From: Petunia secreta
Lineage: Eukaryota; Streptophyta; Magnoliopsida; Solanales; Solanaceae
Direction of reading: 5' to 3'
Assembly (NCBI GenBank): GCA_029990175.1
Contig: JARKIP010000023.1
Location: 27,981,501-28,045,500 of the forward strand
DNA length: 64,000 nt
The stretch's first letter is position 1. Every line of letters starts with the position of its first letter. A program made the position numbers and the translations under genes. Below, piece by piece: positions 57,801 through 64,000 of the stretch. The notes beneath the pieces are model-generated. The model did no database searches and was not told the origin of the DNA. It was given only the letters and a program-made list of their open reading frames with translations.

Positions 57801-59480
57801 CGTTGTTGATATTGCTCAAAGGTATTAGGTATACCATAAGTTGGAGGGGGAAGAATTAGAGCGGGAGAGTAAGAAATTCCATGGCCTTGGTGGGCAACCA
57901 TAGTACCTTACTTTCAGGTAAAAGTTCTGATTATTCTGGGAGGTCACCTTCCAGGTTATCTCAGCTTGTGTCACGTGATTCTTAGAGTGCGCCAGTAGCT
58001 TGTCAAGATCAGATTCAGTCTTCTCTTTCCAGCTTCCATTTTCAGCGAAAATGTGTTATCATTATCGTGAGCCTGTCATCTTTGGAGGAGTTTTGTCGGC
58101 AGTCGTCCTTTCTCTCGTCATCAGGCACCTGCACAGTTGCAGATGATTTTATTTAGATTTCAGTCATCTAGAGAAATGGCACCATCCATTAGAGGTTGAG
58201 AGCGTGGTGGCAGTGGTTCTTCAGAAGGTGATTATCAGGATAGTGGCTCAGCTCAGCTGCAGAGTCAGTTCTATGAATTGCTAGTCTGGTAGGATGCAGA
58301 GGCATCTGGTATAGTAGACCCAAGTATTTCTTCTTCTCTTAAATGTGAGTAAGATTTGATTCTTTCGATCGATCTGGAAATGGTGTGTCTTATTATGTTT
58401 CGATGGTTTCCTTGGATATCGTTTCTATTAAGAATCGGTTGCGGTAGAGGGGTGAGCTTCTGATGTAATTTATTCCTGGCATTTGTGAGACCCTACTAGT
58501 TTATCTGATTTAAATGTGAGAGATTTGGGAGTAAGTGTCGGTATTGTCTGCTTGGAATCTTGTTACGTCACCTTCTGTTATTATGTCAATTCAGTTTACC
58601 TCTCTCCTCGAAATTCAATGTTTGGTGGGATAATAGGATCCTAATTCGTCACCATCAGAAAGTATTAGCGTTTCTTCCGGTGCAAAGTGATTAGTAAGTA
58701 ATATTCGATCTACGTATCTCCTCTTGGTTCAAAACGCTAGTAAAGTCATGTTATCCTATGAGCTTGTCTGGGTTATAAAAGGGTTTATGGTAAATTGTCA
58801 GAGTTTCCTTCTTATTGGAAGGGTGAGTTGGCATAGATGTTCCATAAAACCCATTTAATGTCTATCTCTTCAATTGCGATTCTTTGGTTAGCCTGACTCG
58901 GAAGTAGTGTAGCTCAGGGAGCCAAGCAAATAAAAAGATGAGCTTCCTGAAGCTCTAATTATTTCTATCCTCAGTCCATTGCCATCTCTTCTTTGTTAGG
59001 CACTGGTGAGCTTAGGCGGTCAGTAGCCTATTGTGATGTTCCCTGTGTTGGGCCAGAGTGCGTGCCAAGGTAGCCGGGTAAGCACATTGTCGTTTTTCAA
59101 GGATACTAAGGGTAATGAGAGGCGTCATTTGACCTTTGATCTGATCCATCAGGCGGTGGTGCTTATAGAAAATGTATGGAGTTGTGACTCGAGAGTTGCA
59201 GCTGTTTGGCAACTCAAAAGGGTAGTTGGTAGCTTAGGTCTGCCTACGTTCAACTTTTAGCTAAATCTTCTTTAGTCCAGTAGACTGTGCGAGGATGGTT
59301 ATTCATATTCAATTAGTTGTATGAGTTTATGCTCTAAGTGGAGGAGTCTTCCTCCAATTGATACCGAATCATAATATTAAATCTCTAAGGCGTTGCTGAA
59401 GTGTAAGCTAATTTTTTGTTTCTTCGACTTGTTCTATATCGAAAAGTATATCGACGAGGTGATTCACCTGCAGAATCATG
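57801..59480 (+). other. Non-coding internal remainder of gypsy copy 2
   Basis: Collinear with 6576-8185. No protease, RT or integrase core motifs in any frame. Confidence 0.6.
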
Positions 59481-59540
59481 TTAATTCATCCAGAGTTCTG
59501 TGTATCTTTGCTTCGAAAATATAGAGTTCTCCTCTCGTGA
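59481..59540 (+). pseudogene. Integrase C-terminal remnant of gypsy copy 2
   Basis: Reads LIHPEFCVSLLRKY and stops at the same position as the copy 1 remnant (8186-8245). Confidence 0.55.
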
Positions 59541-59757
59541 TCGAGGAAGGATCAGCTTAGTCAGAATAAGCTGGGCAATGGCGTTATGATATTATCCAAA
59601 TATGTTTACTTCCAAGAGTTCGGTGTGCGTGTTATAATTCTAATTTTACCATCATGAGATAATGTCCATGCAGTAGTTGGTGAAGGTCATTCAAGTTCTT
59701 TTGTTATTTGTGTAAACTTTTCTTTAAACTTGGGCTCGTTCGAGGACAAACGAGAGT

Positions 59758-59772
59758 ATAAGTTGAGGAGAA
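59758..59772 (+). other. Polypurine tract of gypsy copy 2
   Basis: ataagttgaggagaa before the 3' LTR, preceded by cgttcgaggacaaacg. Confidence 0.8.
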
Positions 59773-62469
59773 TGAAACGACCTCGGTCAGCCATTTCGGA
59801 ATTTAGGACTCCGATTTGCGTGCCGATAATTTTAAAATCTTCGTAAGGTCTATTAGGACCTATCTGTAAAATTGAGTTAAATCAGACCTCGTTTGATACG
59901 TATCGGAAGTAGATTTCAGTTTTTATTGTCGATAAATATTAAAAAGAGATTTTCGAGCTCGGTTTTGGCGAATGAGCTCCGGTTTGAAATTCAAAAGCGC
60001 CATTAGGTTCGTATGATTATTTGTGACTTTTGTGAACTTTCGAAAGTCAATTTCGAGGTTGTTCGGCTAGTTTCCGCTAAAATGCCGAAAGTTAAATAAT
60101 TTGACCTTTTTCCATTTAATTTGCATTTTGAGTTTTGGGAGTCCGATTTCAGATCCGGCTTAGCAAGTGTGTTACATATATTTTGTATAACTTATTTGAG
60201 AAATTTGGGATTATTTCGAATTTCGTAGGGTTCTATTTTAATTTTAACCGTCGTAGCGAATTTTCAGAAAAAAAAAAGAAAAAAAAGGAAAAGTCAATGG
60301 AGGTGCTAGAAATTTATAATCCCAAGCTTAAAGTTAAAAAGATAAAAAACAGAACAGGAATAGAAACGTGAGCAGAATCAAGTACATGAGAGAACGCATC
60401 AAAAATATGCCAGAAAATGAGAAAAGAGCCGGAGAAAAGTAGAAGTTTTACCCGGGAACATTCAGGTAATGATCTTAATGCATTATTTGAGTTTATTACG
60501 TGTGTTTGAATATATTTTAACGGTAAAAATTGGGATATTTGACATCATCCTAATAAGTTTAATTAATAGTTTAAAGGGTTAATTGGACCCTGATAGTAGA
60601 ATTGATTATATATTCGTATTCAGTGAGTTATGGGTAACATATAAATGTAATTTATTTAGGGTTTGGTTATGTGACCTTAAACCATGTACATAGGCGTGGC
60701 CTGCGTATTGCGTAAGCGAATAGGGCATCAGGTTCCAAATCGGATTACCCTAAGATGTGGGGAATGAAGCCTTTAGCCTTATTTTATATAGTTTTCTGCT
60801 TATTGAATACATCAGGATCATTTGGCAGTGAATCCAAAGGATAAAGGAGTTGTTGAGTAACTGTGCTAACTTTGTAACAAGGTAAGTTTGTATCTATTTT
60901 TTTGGAGGCCCTTGGCCTTGTGGATATTCTACCACGTGTTCCTTACGTGTGTAGCTGCCGATAGGCGTACTCATTACGCCTTTGCTTTGAATTTACATTG
61001 TTTATTATATGTTATGCCCTGTTGTTGGTATTGCATTGAGCATATGAGCATTGCACTCTGGTTTTGATCGTTGCATATACTTCCCGGTAATTGATGAGAG
61101 TCCCGAGCCGGTGAAGGGTCATCATTGCATATACTTCCCAGTAATCGATGAGAGTCCCGAGCCGGTGAAGGGTTATCATTGCATATACTTCCCATTAATC
61201 GATGAGAGTGTCGAGCCGGTGAAGGGTCATCATTGCATATACTTTCCGGTAATCGATGAGAGTCCTGAGCCGGTGAAGGGTCATTGTTGCATATACCTTC
61301 CGGTAATCGATGAGAGTCCCGAGCCGGTGAAGGATCATTATTGCATATATCTCCTAGTAGACGATGAGAGTCTCGCGCCGGAGATAGGTATCAGGCATAT
61401 GTGACTGCATTGCATTGTACCGCATTCATCCCATCTCATTCATATGTGACTGCATTGCATCGTACCGTATTCATCCCATCTCATTGCACCGCATACTGAC
61501 TATTGTGTGTATTGTGTTGTGTTTTATGTATGTGGTATGTATACTATGTCATAGATATATCTCAATTTGCCTATATATTTCTGGCTCGTATTCTGGGTTG
61601 CGGGGATCGGGTTGCACGCTGCAACGGTATAAATATATGGATCGGGTCGCACGCCGCAACGGTATAAATATATGGATCGGGTTGCACGTCGAAACGACAT
61701 AAAAATATGGATCGGGTTGCACGCCGCAACGGTATAAATATATGGATCCGGTTGCACGCCCCAATGGTATAAATATATGGATCGGGTTGCATGCCGCAAC
61801 GGTATGATGTATTTCTGATTGTTGATATGTTCGGGATACCTATATGTTCTGGCTATCTTACGTTCTTGGTTGTTAATGAGTTTGTGATTCCATACGTGTT
61901 TTTAGTTATTACCTGGCTCTGCCTTTTTATAATTTAAATAAGAGGAATTTAGTTTATCTGTTTCTTCTCCCTGGCTAGCTATCCTATTCTTTGAGGTGGC
62001 TAGTCTGCCCCACTTATTGAGTCCTTTTGACTCACCCTTGTTTGTTGTTTATTTCTTGTCTATCTATTTCGTTTCGGCAGGTTCGCTCCATGATTGAGTT
62101 CGCCACGTTGTGAAGGAGCGAAGACGACTTCAGCTGTCAGGTGAGCCAGTTTTTATTTCGGATGGCCACCAGTCTATTGTTTATTATTTCAGTTGCATTT
62201 TGCTCCGTTCAGGAGGTATTTTCCTTTTTCTGTACTCTTAGATGTCTAGTCTGGATAGCCCTAAACCTAGTATGTTAGGTAGTCAGCTGTAATTTCTTTT
62301 GTACAGCTTAGAGGTATCAGTATGTCTGTGCTTCTTTTTCTAAGTCTTGTTCCTATTTATGAATTGAAGTATATTTATTTTCCTAATTTAATTGGTAAGG
62401 GTTCGCCCGACGGGTCAAGGGGAGGATGCCGGGTGCCCGCACGACCTAACCGGATTTCGGGCCGTGTCA
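59773..62469 (+). repeat. 3' LTR of gypsy copy 2
   Basis: Ends cgggccgtgtca. Has six 54-bp units (61074-61390) and about six 35-bp units (61604-61805), so repeat number differs between the two LTRs of the same element. Confidence 0.92.
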
Positions 62470-62474
62470 AAAAC

Positions 62475-63577
62475 ACATCCCGCGGCGGTCTTAGATATTT
62501 GGCAGTGGTTTTTGTATTGAATCTTGACGGTTTTTAGTTGGCATATTTAATACTAATAATAATATTTTTAAACACACCAACACTCAGCTCCTATTTATTG
62601 TTGTATTCATGGCTATAAGCGACAGTTTTAACCGCTGTAAAACACATCTCGCGGCGGTTTATACAACTGATGGTATTGCGGGCGCCATGAGGTTTTCAAC
62701 GGTGATTTTTATAACCGCTGGAAGAACCCCGTAGGTCGTCTTAGATATTTGACGCCGGTTTTTGTATTGAATCTAGGCAGTTTTGAGTTGGCATATTTAA
62801 TACTAATGATAATAATAATATATTTTTTTAAATATACCTACATTCACCTCCTATTTATTGTTGTATTCATGGCTATTAGCGACAGTTTTAACCTATGTAA
62901 AACACATCTTGGGGCGGTTTATACAACTGCCGGTATTGCGGGCGCCGTGAGGTTTTTAACGGCGGTTTTTATAACCGCTGAAAGAACCCCCGTAGTTAGT
63001 CTTAGATATTTTGCAGCGGTTTTTGTATTTAATCTCAGCGGTTTTGAGTTGGCATATTTAATACTAGTAATAATAATATAGTTTTTAAATACACCTACAC
63101 TCGCCTCCTTTTTATTGTTGTATTCATGGCTATTAGCGACACTGTAAAACACATCTCGCGACGGTGTTGAGTTGGCGTATTTAATACTAATAGTATATTT
63201 TTTAAATACACCTACATTCACCTCCTATTTATTGTTATATGCATGGCTATTAGCGACAGTTTTAACCGCTGTAAAACACATCTCGGGGCGGTTTATAGAA
63301 CTGCCGTATTGCGGGCGCCGTGAGATTTTTAACGGCGGTTTATAGCCGCTGAAAGAACCCCGTATGTAGTCTTAGATATTTGGCAGCGGTTTTTGTATTG
63401 AATCTCAGCGGTTTTGAGTTGGCATATTTAATACTTGTAATAATAATATATTTTTTAAATACACCTACACTCACCTCATATTTATTGTTGTATTCATGGC
63501 TATTAGCGACGCTATAATACATATCTCGCGGCGGTCTTACATATTTGGCGGCGGTTTTGAGTTGGCACATTCAATAT
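62475..63577. repeat. Tandem array of about 255-bp units with gcggtt motifs
   Basis: Units contain attgttgtattcatggctat, tagcgacagttttaaccgct, acacatctcgcggcggt, attgcgggcgcc and ggttttgagttggcat. Unit starts near 62596, 62851, 63108, 63228 and 63482; one unit is only about 120 bp. The first unit is split by gypsy copy 2 (left part at 53921-53953). Repeated gcggtt/aaccgc inverted motifs resemble subterminal repeats of CACTA transposons (inference; no CACTA terminus seen). Frames reading through it are not genes. Confidence 0.85.
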
Positions 63578-64000
63578 TAAATATGGATCGGGTTGCACGC
63601 CGCAACGGTATAAATGTATGGATCGGATTGCACGCCACAACGGTATAAATATGGATCGGTTGCATGCCGCAACGGTATAAATATATGGATCGCGTTGAAC
63701 ACCGCGACGACATGATATATTTCTGATTGTTGATATGTTCGGGATACCTATATGTTCTGGCTATCTTACGTTCCTGGTTGTTAATGAGTTTGTGATTCCA
63801 TACGTGTTTCTAGTTATTATCTGGCTCTGCCTTTTTATAATTTAAATAAAAGGAATTTAGTTTATCTGTTTCTTCTCCCTGGCTAGCTATCCTATTCTTT
63901 GAGGTGACTAGTCTGCCCCACTTAGTGAGTCCTTTTGACTCACCCTTGTTTGTTGTTTGTTTCTTGTCTATCTATTTCGTTTCGGCAGGTTCGCTGCAGG
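63578..64000 (+). repeat. Truncated third LTR of the RT-less gypsy family
   Basis: Begins abruptly within the 35-bp array (ggatcgggttgcacgcc, four units to about 63710) and then matches 61801-62092 to the end of the window. The left LTR part is missing at a junction with the tandem array (aatat is shared at the joint). It continues beyond the window. Confidence 0.88.

Larger units (their letters stand above)
53959..62469 (+). mobile_element. RT-less Ty3/gypsy (Tekay/Del-like) element, copy 2
   Basis: LTRs at 53959-56723 and 59773-62469. Exact 5-bp target duplication aaaac at 53954-53958 and 62470-62474. The internal region of about 3.05 kb has the same order as copy 1: leader, broken gag, non-coding stretch, integrase tail, polypurine tract. 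No RT, RNase H or integrase core. It is inserted in the 255-bp tandem repeat, whose unit is restored when the element is removed. Confidence 0.92.

Noticed and set aside
61524..61799. Minus-strand frames with repeated ATRSIYLYRCGVQPDPYIYT
   Set aside because: Translation of the 35-bp LTR array. The same applies at 4541-4798, 10246-10473 and 55857-56045.
62749..63081. 110-residue frame and its minus-strand partners
   Set aside because: Readings of the 255-bp tandem array.

Overview
The window is plant nuclear DNA from a dicot, most likely Solanaceae. The evidence is the mix of LTR retrotransposons with plant primer-binding sites, a Stowaway MITE, Helitrons, a MULE, and fragments of one interrupted intron-containing gene of plant type. 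There is no bacterial-style gene organisation. I saw no tRNA, rRNA or CRISPR locus. Almost every long open frame belongs to a mobile element or is a by-product of tandem repeats.

Layout. 190-16866 is a Ty3/gypsy element of Tekay/Del-like type with 2.7-kb LTRs and a 3.05-kb internal region that lacks reverse transcriptase (target duplication tgaaa on both sides). A 2.5-kb solo LTR of another family sits in its 5' LTR (1578-4124). A SIRE-like Ty1/copia element with two gag domains sits in its 3' LTR (10390 to about 16490) and has lost its 3' end. 18038-19351 is a non-autonomous Helitron. 19797-30474 is a full-length Tat-clade Ty3/gypsy element with dual RNase H. Its long 3' region carries an antisense multi-exon gene (29517 down to 26595) with its own TATA box and G-box. 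30825-41310 is a graveyard of retroelement fragments, MITEs and tandem repeats, including two LTRs in opposite orientation and a 93-bp minisatellite next to a retroelement gag stub.

41316-46095 is a Ty1/copia element on the minus strand with 229-bp LTRs and a ctact target duplication. 46242-53920 (minus strand) holds the first five recognisable exons of an NSUN6-like RNA cytosine-5 methyltransferase gene, covering the N-terminal and PUA part only. It is a pseudogene: its 5' end is cut by a tandem repeat, exon 3 has a 4-bp frameshift, exon 5 lacks an acceptor AG, and no catalytic exon is visible. Its introns contain a second Helitron copy, a hAT-like MITE and a MULE with a perfect 9-bp target duplication.

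53959-62469 is a second copy of the RT-less Tekay/Del-like family, with the same internal length as the first and its own target duplication (aaaac). It is inserted into a roughly 255-bp tandem array that resumes at 62475. The window ends inside a third, truncated LTR of that family (63578-64000).

How it fits together. The structural proteins and enzymes here serve retrotransposition, and every coding copy carries stops or frameshifts. The RT-less family could only move using enzymes from a related autonomous element. The single host-type gene seen is dead. The least ordinary parts are the antisense gene in the Tat element, the tandem-gag copia element, and the repeated RT-less gypsy family with coding-length repeats in its LTRs.
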